From Streptomyces rhizosphaerihabitans (GTDB lineage: Bacteria > Actinomycetota > Actinomycetes > Streptomycetales > Streptomycetaceae): DNA of 64,000 nucleotides. Below, piece after piece: positions 43,952-51,904 of this stretch (position 1 is the first letter of the stretch; each line of letters starts with the position of its first letter). The DNA lies in NCBI RefSeq assembly GCF_025399795.1, contig NZ_JAODTZ010000037.1:1-64000 (forward strand), in the 5' to 3' direction. The notes below the pieces were generated by a model. It made no database searches. It saw only the letters and a list, made by a program, of their open reading frames with translations, and was not told the DNA's origin. Both the position numbers and the translations under genes were made by a program.

Positions 43952-45088
43952 TCATCGGCGTCCCGGCTCGTCGTCGGACTCCAGGCAGAGCACGGGGACC
44001 CGTTGGACCAGGTTGTTCTCGAAGCCGCCCCTGTTCCAGGGCTGGTCGAGCGGCTGGGTGTGCCCTTCGGCGTCGGTGGCACGGGCGCTGAGGACATGCC
44101 GGCCGGGGGTCGCCGTCCAGGTGAACCGCCACGCGCGCCAGGCCCAGCGGTGATCGTTCGCCCGGTCCAGTTCGGCCGGGCACCAGGAGCGCCCCTCGTC
44201 CGTGCTGACCTCGACACCGGTCACCGGCGCACGCCCCGACCAGGCACGTCCTGTCAGGGTGACGGTGCCCGGCCGGACCGCCCGCACCCGCGACATGAAG
44301 TCGGGGAAGCCCGGCGGGACCAGCAGGGCGCGCGGGGCGATCCGGGTGACCGGCTCGCCCTCCTCACCGGCGTCCTGCCGCAGCCGGTACGCCACAGCCT
44401 GCTGGAATCCCCGGAACGGCGTCTCCGTCACCGTGATCTCCCGGAGCCACTTCACATGCGCCATGCCGTACCAGCCCGGCACGACGAGACGCAGGGGATG
44501 TCCGTGCTGCGGCGGCAGCGGGGCGCCGTTCATCGCGTACGCCACCAGGACCTCGGGCTCGTCGCCCCGCGCCACGTCCAGCGGAAGGGCACGCCGGTAG
44601 TCCTGCTCGACGCCGCGCTCGACGCCGTGATCCGCGCCGGTGAACACCACGTCCACCGCGTCCTGTCCGACCCCCGCCTCGGCGAGCAGCATCCGCAGCG
44701 GCACGCCCGTCCACTCGGCGGTCCCGACCGCCTCGACCAGCCACGGCTGACTCACCGGCCGGGGCATCAGCAGGGCCCGACCGTTGCCGGCGCATTCCAT
44801 GGTCACCCGCTGCCTGACCGCGGGGTACGCCTTCAGCTCGTCGACTCCGAGCAGCAGCGGGCGCCGCACCCGCCCGCCGAGAACGAGCTGCCAGGAAGCC
44901 TCTTCGGCGTACGGGATGTCGTAGTGCGTCAGCACATAGTGCAGCCCCGGCGGAGTGACCTCGTAGCGCAGGGCCTCCAGCGGCAGTCCGTGGTTCCGGG
45001 CGGCGAGAGCCAGCTCTTGGGCACTGATGCCCTCCTCCGGACCGGCCAGCCGGGCGGGTGCGCTCATGTCCTCGAGACGATGCCCCAT
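43952..45088 (-). CDS. Sulfite-oxidase-like molybdopterin oxidoreductase
   Basis: Predicted 378-residue molybdenum-cofactor enzyme. The catalytic Cys lies in VTMECAGNGRALL, and the cofactor-binding domain includes WTGVPLRMLLAEAGV and the proximal GHPLRLVVPGWYGMAHVKWLREITV. A C-terminal Mo-co dimerisation domain has TLTGRAWSGRAPVTGVEVSTDEGRSW. There is no signal peptide, and no haem domain is fused. The substrate could be sulfite or an alternative oxoanion. The start at 45088 is the longest; the internal Met at MSAPAR (residue 8) is possible. Confidence 0.9.
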   Translation of the reverse strand: MGHRLEDMSAPARLAGPEEGISAQELALAARNHGLPLEALRYEVTPPGLHYVLTHYDIPYAEEASWQLVLGGRVRRPLLLGVDELKAYPAVRQRVTMECAGNGRALLMPRPVSQPWLVEAVGTAEWTGVPLRMLLAEAGVGQDAVDVVFTGADHGVERGVEQDYRRALPLDVARGDEPEVLVAYAMNGAPLPPQHGHPLRLVVPGWYGMAHVKWLREITVTETPFRGFQQAVAYRLRQDAGEEGEPVTRIAPRALLVPPGFPDFMSRVRAVRPGTVTLTGRAWSGRAPVTGVEVSTDEGRSWCPAELDRANDHRWAWRAWRFTWTATPGRHVLSARATDAEGHTQPLDQPWNRGGFENNLVQRVPVLCLESDDEPGRR

Positions 45089-45132
45089 GACCGCATTGTC
45101 CGCCCGGCCGGGGAGGCGGCGCCAGATGGGTG

Positions 45133-45795
45133 TCAGGCGGGGCGCGGACCGACGCTCCGGTCCACCAGGTCACACCAGCCGGTCTCCAGGCGCTCCGGCG
45201 ACACACCGCGCTGGCGGGTCAGATGCCCGATCAGGGCGGGGTCCAGGTATCCCATCAGGGTCTGGGCGACGAGCTCGGTGTCCGTGACGGTGCCCGAGCC
45301 CGTCTGCCGCAGCAGCATGCACACATGCATGAAACGGACCCGGTACGGCGCGGAGGTGAAGCGGCGGGTGGCCTCGGGCTCGGCGGCGAGGTACAGGTCG
45401 AGCTGTTCGGAGGTCTGGCGCAGGGCATGGCATCCGAAGGCGTGCAGGCGCTCGACCGGTGACGCGCCGGGGCCCAGCGGGGCCGGACCGCTGATGAAGG
45501 CGGTCTGGAAGCGCTGCTCGGTGTGGTCGAGCAGCGCCATCAGGAGGCCGGTGCGGTCTCCGAAGCGCCGGAAGACGGTTCCCTTGCCCACCGCCGCCGC
45601 GCAGGCGACGCCTTCCATCGTGAGTCTGGCCACTCCCTGTTCCTCGACCAGCCGGGCGGCAGCCTCCAGCAGCCGCGCGCGGTTGCGGGCGGCGTCGGCG
45701 CGCAGCGGGGCGTCATCAGGGGCGGTGAGCTCCATGAGGACAGGCTCGTCGGACGGTTCCGGTCGCTTCGGAAACGGCGGAAGTGGATGGGACAT
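45133..45795 (-). CDS. TetR family regulator
   Basis: Predicted 220-residue repressor. The helix-turn-helix covers about residues 30-80 (ARNRARLLEAAARLVEEQGVARLTMEGVACAAAVGKGTVFRRFGDRTGLLMALL); the remainder is a variable ligand domain. It is divergent from an FMN reductase gene across about 130 bases containing a perfect 14-bp inverted repeat, its likely operator. The pairing resembles quinone- or azo-reductase systems induced by electrophiles, but the ligand is unknown. Confidence 0.9.
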   Translation of the reverse strand: MSHPLPPFPKRPEPSDEPVLMELTAPDDAPLRADAARNRARLLEAAARLVEEQGVARLTMEGVACAAAVGKGTVFRRFGDRTGLLMALLDHTEQRFQTAFISGPAPLGPGASPVERLHAFGCHALRQTSEQLDLYLAAEPEATRRFTSAPYRVRFMHVCMLLRQTGSGTVTDTELVAQTLMGYLDPALIGHLTRQRGVSPERLETGWCDLVDRSVGPRPA

Positions 45796-45830
45796 GAAGC
45801 CAGCGTAACGGCAACAGGGTCAACTGGACT

Positions 45831-45873
45831 GCGGTCCGCTTCGGTGGTACACCTTTAAGCGGACCTCGGTCCG
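45831..45873. promoter_or_regulatory. TetR operator region for FMN reductase
   Basis: CGGACC, TC, GGTCCG (45860-45873) is a perfect inverted repeat. A second related element GCGGTCCGC (45831-45839) lies 21 bases upstream and shares CGGTCCG. Both lie between the divergent TetR and reductase genes. Confidence 0.7.
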
Positions 45874-45928
45874 TTTTGTTGCGGCAGTGTTTCATCGGCT
45901 CAGCGTTTTCCAGTTTCGGGAGATATCC

Positions 45929-46492
45929 ATGTCCGTACGCATCCTCGCGCTCGTCGGCAGCCTGCGCGCCGGTTCCCACAACCGTCAGCTCGCCGAGGCG
46001 GCCGTCAAGCTCGCCCCGGAGGGTGCCGAGGTCGAGCTCTTCGAGGGCCTCGCCGAGATCCCCTTCTACAACGAGGACATCGACGTCGAGGGCAGCGTGC
46101 CCGCCTCCGCCGCCCGGCTGCGCGCCGCGGCCTCGGCCGCCGATGCCTTCCTGCTCTTCTCGCCCGAGTACAACGGCACCATCCCGGCCGTCCTGAAGAA
46201 CGCCATCGACTGGCTGTCCCGTCCGTACGGCGCGGGCGCCTTCACCGGCAAGCCGGTCGTCGTGGCCGGCACCGCGTACGGCCAGTTCGGCGGCGTCTGG
46301 GCGCAGGACGAGGCCCGCAAGGCCGTGGGCATCGCCGGCGGCACCGTGCTGGAGGACGTCAAGCTCTCCGTCCCCGGCTCCGTGGTCCGCTTCGCGGAGA
46401 CGCACCCGGTCGACGACGCCGAGGTCGCCGCTCAGCTCGCCGAGGTCCTGAACCGGCTGCACAGCCACGTCGGCGCGTCCGAAGCCGCCTGA
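45929..46492 (+). CDS. NADPH-dependent FMN reductase family protein
   Basis: Predicted 187-residue flavodoxin-fold reductase. The FMN phosphate loop GSLRAGSHNRQLAE lies at residues 10-23, and the flavin-binding FSPEYNGTIPAVLKNAIDWLSRP is intact. Such enzymes reduce quinones, chromate or azo dyes. The ATG at 45929 follows GGGAGATATCC. The gene is divergent from a TetR repressor that probably controls it. The actual substrate cannot be read. Confidence 0.92.
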   Translation: MSVRILALVGSLRAGSHNRQLAEAAVKLAPEGAEVELFEGLAEIPFYNEDIDVEGSVPASAARLRAAASAADAFLLFSPEYNGTIPAVLKNAIDWLSRPYGAGAFTGKPVVVAGTAYGQFGGVWAQDEARKAVGIAGGTVLEDVKLSVPGSVVRFAETHPVDDAEVAAQLAEVLNRLHSHVGASEAA

Positions 46493-46505
46493 CAACCCCC
46501 TTGTG

Positions 46506-46532
46506 GGCCGGTCCGGTCGACCCGGGCCGGCC
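46506..46532 (+). terminator. Terminator after FMN reductase
   Basis: An 11-bp stem (one G-T pair) from GGCCGGTCCGG and its partner closes a 5-base loop, 14 bases after the stop, followed by TTC. Confidence 0.6.
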
Positions 46533-46617
46533 TTCGGCATGTCGCGACCCGGTCACCGCCTGTCGCAAGATCGCCACGCCTCTGGCGGAGCCTCACCCTC
46601 CGCGACAGGATGCCCGC

Positions 46618-47295
46618 ATGCAGAGCGATCTCTTCTCCAGTGACCACATGGTGCAGCCCGCCGTGGCGGCGGGCATGACCGTCCAGAACGCCAAGTCCAT
46701 CAAGTACGCCGTCCAGGGCGAGATGTTCGCGCGCCAGGGCGCGATGGTCGCCTACCGGGGCAGTCTCCAGTTCGAGCGCAAGGGCCAGGGCGTGGGCGGG
46801 ATGCTCAAGCGGGCGGTCACCGGTGAGGGACTTCCGCTGATGACCGTCCGGGGGCAGGGCGAGGCCTGGTTCGCGCACGAGGCGCAGAACTGTTTCATCG
46901 TGGGCATCGAGCCGGGCGATGTGTTCACCGTCAACGGCCGCAACGTCCTGTGCTTCGACGCCTCGTTGTCGTACGAGATAAAGACCGTGAAGGGCGCGGG
47001 CATCACCGGCGGCGGTCTGTTCAACAGCGTCTTCACCGGCCACGGCAGCCTGGGCCTGATATGCGAGGGCAACCCACTGGTCATTCCCGTGTCGCAGCAG
47101 CAGCCGGTGTTCGTCGACACCGACGCGGTCGTCGGCTGGACGGCGCATCTGCGCACCTCGCTGCACCGCTCGCAGTCGATCGGCTCGATGATCCGAGGGG
47201 GTTCGGGCGAGGCCGTACAGCTGAAGCTGGAGGGTGAGGGCTACGTGGTCGTACGTCCCAGTGAGGCGACACCGCAGAAGACGCAGCAGCACTGA
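46618..47295 (+). CDS. AIM24 family protein
   Basis: Predicted 225-residue protein of the AIM24 (TRAP-like beta-roll) family, named after a yeast mitochondrial protein. Residues 20-215 carry the repeated beta-hairpin pattern: GEMFARQGAMVAYRG, GEAWFAHEAQNCFIVGIEPGD, GGLFNSVFTGHGSLGLICEGNP and TDAVVGWTAHLRTSL. No enzymatic residues are known for the family, and its bacterial function is unclear. The ATG follows ACAGGA at eight bases. It converges with the M4 protease gene. Confidence 0.88.
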   Translation: MQSDLFSSDHMVQPAVAAGMTVQNAKSIKYAVQGEMFARQGAMVAYRGSLQFERKGQGVGGMLKRAVTGEGLPLMTVRGQGEAWFAHEAQNCFIVGIEPGDVFTVNGRNVLCFDASLSYEIKTVKGAGITGGGLFNSVFTGHGSLGLICEGNPLVIPVSQQQPVFVDTDAVVGWTAHLRTSLHRSQSIGSMIRGGSGEAVQLKLEGEGYVVVRPSEATPQKTQQH

Positions 47296-47309
47296 TCCGG
47301 GGAACGGCG

Positions 47310-47342
47310 AAGGGTGCCCCGCCCGGACGGCGGGGCACCCTT
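47310..47342. terminator. Bidirectional terminator between AIM24 and M4 protease
   Basis: Perfect 14-bp stem (arms 47310-47323 and 47329-47342) with a 5-nt loop. It has AA/TT at its base on both strands, fitting a bidirectional intrinsic terminator. Confidence 0.9.
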
Positions 47343-47364
47343 GTGTCATCCGTCAGGGTGTCCG

Positions 47365-49140
47365 TCAGTGGTCCGCGGCCGGGGTGTTGGCGACCGTGAC
47401 GTCGACGGCGGCCCACGCCGCGTCCACCGCCTTGTACTCGGTGCCGTTCGCCCCGTACATGTCGGCGGCGGCCTTGAGCGTGGCCGTACGCGCGTCATGG
47501 AAGTCGGTCGTGGAGACCATGTAACGGGTGAGTGCCCGGTAGAAGATGGCGGTGGCCTTGGTGCGGCCGATCCCGGTCACCCGCGAACCGTCGTACGTCG
47601 GCGAGTCGTACGTCACGCCGCCGATCGTCTTGCGGCCGCTGCCCTCGGCGAGCAGGTAGTACGCGTGCGAGGAGACACCGGAGCCGGCGTGCACCTCGGT
47701 GTCGTACGCGGCGGGCGACCAGTAGTCGATCGTCTCCTCGAGCCGGTCGAGGGACGGGTGGTCGAGACGGCGCAGGAACTTCTGGGCGAGGCCCAGCTTC
47801 TCCCCCACCAGGTAGTTCGGCGGGTTCTTCGGGTTGTTCGCCGAGAACTCGACATTCGAGCCGAAGATGTCGGCGAGCGACTCGTTCAGGGCGCCCGGCT
47901 CGCCGTACTGGTTTCCGTCCTCGTCCACGCGGGTGGGTTCGAGGGCGGCCGTCGCGTCGACGACGCCATGGGTCAGTTCGTGACCGGTGACATCGAGGAC
48001 GACCAGCGGCTTCTTGAACAGATCGCCGTCGCCGTCGCCGTACAGCATGCAGCCGCACGTCGAGTCCCAGAAGGCGTTGCCGACCTTGTTGCCGAAGTGG
48101 ACCATTCCCCGGGCGCCGGCACTGTTGTTCTTGATGCCCTTGCGGCCGAAGGTCTTCTTGTAGAAGTCCAGGGTCTGGGTGATGCCGTACTGCGCGTCGA
48201 CCGCGGCGGTGGCCCGGGCCGCCGTGGTGCCGGTGCCCCACTTGTTGTCGCCGTCGGTGAACGTCTTGCCGCGCGCGAAGGACTCCAGTTCCTGGCCCTT
48301 GGCGTCCCGCGTCTCGGTGTTCCACCGGGTCGGGTCCTTGAGGAGATAGCTGGTCCGCGCGGTCCGGGTGGTGGTCAGCGCCACCTTGCCGGCGAAGAGG
48401 GAGGCCCCACTGCCGGTGGCCTTGACCGGGTAGTGGCCGGCCGCGGCCGCACTCGTGAGACCGGACAGCCCGGGAGCCGTACCGATCCGCGGGGTCGCGC
48501 TCTCGCCCCGCTTGCGCAGCGTGTCCGCCAGGGACGGCGATATGAACTCGTCGGTGTTGGGCGTGTTGCTGCGGATCCGGCCGGTGTGGGCGTCCACGAC
48601 GACCGTGCTCGATCCGCCGGCCTGCGTGGTGTCGCTGTCCATGACGAGAACCTGGTAGGCGAGGGCGGCGGCGCCGTCGCGGGCGTCCACGACGAGCCGG
48701 GCGCTGCCCGCGTCACCCTTCGCGACGGCCTCGGCCTTCCGCTCCGCCTGCTCGGGCGTCAGCTTCGCCTCGACGGTGGACGGCTTCACCACGTGGTCGG
48801 CGGCCCGGGTCACACCCAGGTACTGCCCCCGCTTGCCGAGGTGGACGACCATGTCTCCGCCGAGGACCGGAAGGCCCCGGTGGGTACGGACGAAGCGGAC
48901 GTGCTGCTTTCCGTCCGGGTCCGTCATCACGTCCTTGACCTGGAGAGTGTCGCCCTGGGTGACACCGGTGGCCGAGGCGTGCGCGAACGCCGCCGCCCTG
49001 GCGGCGGCCACCGGCGAGGAGGCCGAAGTCGCCACACGGGCGGGCCCGTCGGGGGCCGACGCGAAGGCGGGGCCGGGGAGCGTGGCAGCCGTCGTGACCG
49101 CAACGGCGATCGCCACGCGGCGTATGTGGGGTCTACGCAC
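47365..49140 (-). CDS. Secreted M4 family (thermolysin-like) metalloprotease
   Basis: Predicted 591-residue pre-pro-enzyme. A signal peptide (HIRRVAIAVAVTTAATLPGPAFA) is followed by an FTP/PepSY pro-region (about 40-260; VRFVRTHRGLPVLGGDMVVHL) and the M4 catalytic domain (about 265-591). The zinc site is His387, Glu388 and His391 in VTGHELTHGVV with Glu420 in ALNESLADIFG; AGSGVSSHAYYLLAEG carries the proton-donor His. Mature enzymes digest extracellular protein. GTG 49140 follows AAAGGAACTCA. The upstream AT-rich region with inverted repeats is the likely control region. Confidence 0.95.
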   Translation of the reverse strand: MRRPHIRRVAIAVAVTTAATLPGPAFASAPDGPARVATSASSPVAAARAAAFAHASATGVTQGDTLQVKDVMTDPDGKQHVRFVRTHRGLPVLGGDMVVHLGKRGQYLGVTRAADHVVKPSTVEAKLTPEQAERKAEAVAKGDAGSARLVVDARDGAAALAYQVLVMDSDTTQAGGSSTVVVDAHTGRIRSNTPNTDEFISPSLADTLRKRGESATPRIGTAPGLSGLTSAAAAGHYPVKATGSGASLFAGKVALTTTRTARTSYLLKDPTRWNTETRDAKGQELESFARGKTFTDGDNKWGTGTTAARATAAVDAQYGITQTLDFYKKTFGRKGIKNNSAGARGMVHFGNKVGNAFWDSTCGCMLYGDGDGDLFKKPLVVLDVTGHELTHGVVDATAALEPTRVDEDGNQYGEPGALNESLADIFGSNVEFSANNPKNPPNYLVGEKLGLAQKFLRRLDHPSLDRLEETIDYWSPAAYDTEVHAGSGVSSHAYYLLAEGSGRKTIGGVTYDSPTYDGSRVTGIGRTKATAIFYRALTRYMVSTTDFHDARTATLKAAADMYGANGTEYKAVDAAWAAVDVTVANTPAADH

Positions 49141-49249
49141 TGAGTTCCTTTGCACGGGGGCGGCCGGGATCGCCAACCGCCTTACGGCGCGGCGCTGTTG
49201 GGCGTCGCGGGGGCTGTCGGGCCCCGATTCGCCACCCTCACCGATTGCC

Positions 49250-49306
49250 CATGTACATGTAAAGAAGAAAGATCCCTTTTCTTGCTTTTGTGGGCATCTC
49301 TTTACA
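49250..49306 (-). promoter_or_regulatory. AT-rich control region of M4 protease
   Basis: CATGTACATG (49250-49259, perfect palindrome) overlaps TGTAAAGA (49258-49265). The latter is inverted as TCTTTACA at 49299-49306, 33 bases away. The 49240-49330 stretch is far poorer in GC than its neighbours and lies 110-170 bases upstream of the protease start. Confidence 0.5.
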
Positions 49307-49439
49307 AATATTTGCTTCTTGGCGATCAATGAGCGGCCAACAGTGCACCGCCCGGACAGATGTGAGGGGGAATGAGGCGGTTGCCTGGCGAGGCTGGTTG
49401 ACGCGCGTATGTGACCCATGTCGCACAGCGCGGAGGGCG

Positions 49440-50525
49440 TCAGATCGTGCGCTCGGCGAGGGCGGACAGCACCGTGCGCAGTTCCGCCGCGGGCCCCTGC
49501 GCGAGGGGAACGCCCGCCAGGAGCGTGTCCGCCGCGGCCAGATGGCGGCGCGCCTCGCGCACGGCCGCCGCGCGACCGCCGGCCCTCTCTACGAGGGCCG
49601 CCGCGCGACGGGCGCCCGCGCCGTCGAGAGAGCGGGAGACCCCGAGGAGTCCGGCCAGTTCCGCGCACCCGGGCGCGTTGAGCGCGGCGAGGACCGGCAG
49701 GGTCTTCTTCCCCTGCCGCAGGTCGCCGTGGACCGGCTTGCCGGTGACCGACGGATCACCCCAGATGCCGAGCACGTCGTCGGCGATCTGGAAGGCAACG
49801 CCGAGATGACGTCCGGCGCGGTCCAGCGCGGTCACGGTCCCGCCCGGCGCTCCCGCCAGCCGGGCGCCGAGCGCCAGCGCGCAGCCGAGCAGCGCACCGG
49901 TCTTGCGCTCGGCCATCGTCTCGTACTCCCCCGCGCCCACCGCCCCGGGACCGGTCCAGGGCCGGTCGGCGAACAGCAGGTCGTCGGCCTGGCCGCGCAC
50001 CAGGTCACCGAGGGCCGCGGTCAACTGCCGTACGGCGAAACCGGCTTGGGGGGTCAGGGCCACGGTCTCCACGGCCAGCGCGAACAGCGCGTCGCCCGCG
50101 AGGACGGCGGGGCCCGTGCCGTAGGCCTTCCACACGGCGGGGCGCCCCCGGCGCAGTGCGTCCCCGTCCATGATGTCGTCGTGGAGCAGCGAGAAGACGT
50201 GGACGAGCTCCACCGCGACGGCCCCCGGCACACCCGCGTCGGCCGGGCCCGAGACGGCCTCCGCCCCGAGGACGGCCAGCGCCTGCCGTACACCCTTGCC
50301 CTGGCTGTGATCGGCGGGGGCGCCACCGACCTCGCAGCGGCCGAGCGCGTACCGGGCCATCTCGGCGACCCAGGGGTGCAGCGTGTCGATCGCCTCCGAC
50401 AGGGCGGGGGCGGCGAGTTCGCGGCAGCGGCGCAGCACCTGCGCGGCGGACGGCGGCGACTGGGCGGCTGCCGGATTCACCGATTCCGCCGGGACCGTCG
50501 AGCGGTGCAGGGCGGTCGAGGTCAT
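49440..50525 (-). CDS. Polyprenyl (geranylgeranyl-type) diphosphate synthase
   Basis: Predicted 361-residue all-helical prenyltransferase that condenses isopentenyl diphosphate onto an allylic chain. The first Asp-rich motif is LLHDDIMDGDALRRGRPA, with DDxxD intact. The second is AFQIADDVLGIWGDPSVTGK with KKTLP downstream. Actinobacterial enzymes with this arrangement usually make geranylgeranyl diphosphate; the chain length here is inferred. The ATG at 50525 overlaps the TPR gene's stop by one base (TGATG), with GGAGG seven bases upstream, so the two are coupled. No carotenoid or terpene cyclase gene is adjacent. Confidence 0.9.
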   Translation of the reverse strand: MTSTALHRSTVPAESVNPAAAQSPPSAAQVLRRCRELAAPALSEAIDTLHPWVAEMARYALGRCEVGGAPADHSQGKGVRQALAVLGAEAVSGPADAGVPGAVAVELVHVFSLLHDDIMDGDALRRGRPAVWKAYGTGPAVLAGDALFALAVETVALTPQAGFAVRQLTAALGDLVRGQADDLLFADRPWTGPGAVGAGEYETMAERKTGALLGCALALGARLAGAPGGTVTALDRAGRHLGVAFQIADDVLGIWGDPSVTGKPVHGDLRQGKKTLPVLAALNAPGCAELAGLLGVSRSLDGAGARRAAALVERAGGRAAAVREARRHLAAADTLLAGVPLAQGPAAELRTVLSALAERTI

Positions 50526-51577
50526 CACGCGGCCTCCGTCTCGCCGGTCTCGGGCGTCAACCCGAGCTCTGTCCGCGCCCGTTCGACCATCCGGTGGGCG
50601 TGCCGCAGCCCGATGCCCTCCAGAGCCACGGCCAACTCGTCCAGTTCGGCGGCGGTTTCGGCGCGGTCGCGGCCGAGGCGGGCGAGGGACTTGACCAGTC
50701 CGAGCCGGGACAGGGCTCGGCCGCGCGGTTCGCTCATCGCCTCGAACTCGGCGAGGGCCCCGGCGTAGACATCGCGGGCCTGCTCGTAACGCCCGGCCCG
50801 GTAGAGGACGTTGCCGCGCATCTTGTGGTTGTAGGCGAGCGCGCCGGACAGCTTCATCGCGCGGCAGGACACCTCCGCCTCACTCAGCAGCTCAAGGGCG
50901 CGGTCCGTGTCCCCGTCGCGTACGGAGACGATGTCCGCGAGTCCTCGCAGCGCCCAGGCGTGGCCACGCCGGTCCTCGGCTCGGGCGGCTATCCCGGCCG
51001 CTTCCTCGAACATGGCGTAAGCACTCTCGTACGCGCCGGTGTTGCGGTGGATCTGGGCGATGCCCTCCAGGGCCCACACGGTGTGCCGGGCCTCGCCGCG
51101 CTTACGGGCCTCGGCCAGCAGCTGCTCGTGCAGGGCCGTCACGGCCGCGTAGTCGCCCTGGATGCGGCCGGTCTCCGCCATTCCGGCCAGCGAGTAGCCG
51201 CGCACGACAACGTCCCCTGACTGTCCGCCGAGTTCGGCGGCGAGCCGCAGCAGCCGCCACGCCAGCGGGAACGCTCCGCGCTGGCGGGCCAGCGTGCCGC
51301 CGCTCCACAGCGCCCACGCCATCGCGGCACCGTCGCCGGCCTCCCGGGCGGTGCGGTAACTCGCCTTCCAGGCCCGGTCGGCGTCCGCCACCTGCCCGAG
51401 CCGGCGGTGCGCCTCGGCGACCGCGAGGCCCGACCGGGCGGCCTCGGCGCGCGCGCCGGTGCGTTCGGCGGCGCGCAGTTGCTCGGTGCCCGCCGCGAGG
51501 ACGTCGGTCAGCGAGGAGTTCACCGACAGGGTGGTCAAAGCGCCCTGGTACTCCGGGGCGAAGGCCTTGCCGTACAT
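50525..51577 (-). CDS. Tetratricopeptide repeat protein coupled to prenyl synthase
   Basis: Predicted 350-residue all-helical protein with about seven TPR-like hairpins (for example AEAHRRLGQVADADRAWKAS, AQIHRNTGAYESAYAMFEEA and GNVLYRAGRYEQARDVYAGAL). There is no DNA-binding or catalytic motif. It likely scaffolds or regulates a partner. Translational coupling to the prenyl synthase points to that enzyme or its pathway. ATG 51577 has AAAGG at good spacing; a GTG at 51598 is the alternative. A cluster of GTATAC boxes lies about 100-145 bases upstream. Confidence 0.82.
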   Translation of the reverse strand: MYGKAFAPEYQGALTTLSVNSSLTDVLAAGTEQLRAAERTGARAEAARSGLAVAEAHRRLGQVADADRAWKASYRTAREAGDGAAMAWALWSGGTLARQRGAFPLAWRLLRLAAELGGQSGDVVVRGYSLAGMAETGRIQGDYAAVTALHEQLLAEARKRGEARHTVWALEGIAQIHRNTGAYESAYAMFEEAAGIAARAEDRRGHAWALRGLADIVSVRDGDTDRALELLSEAEVSCRAMKLSGALAYNHKMRGNVLYRAGRYEQARDVYAGALAEFEAMSEPRGRALSRLGLVKSLARLGRDRAETAAELDELAVALEGIGLRHAHRMVERARTELGLTPETGETEAA

Positions 51578-51676
51578 GAATGCCTTTCTGTCTGCCACCG
51601 TCCGTCCGCATACGGTCGCGGCCCGGTGGTGATGCTGTAGTCGACTCCTTCAAGGCGGTGACGTGCCACGACCTTG

Positions 51677-51721
51677 CTATACACTCGACGTATACACAGC
51701 ATGTATACGCAAAGGGTATAG
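51677..51721. promoter_or_regulatory. Four GTATAC-type boxes at exact 13-bp spacing
   Basis: CTATAC (51677), GTATAC (51690), GTATAC (51703) and GTATAG (51716) begin exactly 13 bp apart. The outer pair are reverse complements, so the array is symmetric about 51699. It lies between the TPR gene (minus) and the phosphotransferase gene (plus). A cooperative repressor site is likely. The TATA-like cores could also serve as -10 elements. Confidence 0.7.
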
Positions 51722-51904
51722 TGTGTCCGATTTCCGTCCGCGAATTACTGCTTCATGGAGGTCCGTGCGCCACCCGCCCGTTGCCGATCAAGACGGCGAT
51801 CGTGTCCGCGAGGTTGCCTGGCCGCCCGAAACACGTTGCGAGGCGGCCCGAACGGGACGCAGGATGGCGGAAGTCGACCCCTTCCCCACGGAAAGCAGGC
51901 CGCC

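Noticed and set aside
42662..45808. 1048-residue plus-strand frame over GH64 and the sulfite-oxidase-like gene
   Set aside because: Crosses a strong terminator and reads GH64 in the wrong frame. It is a high-GC shadow.
49238..49426. 62-residue minus-strand frame upstream of M4 protease
   Set aside because: Lies in the AT-rich control region, without ribosome site or codon bias.
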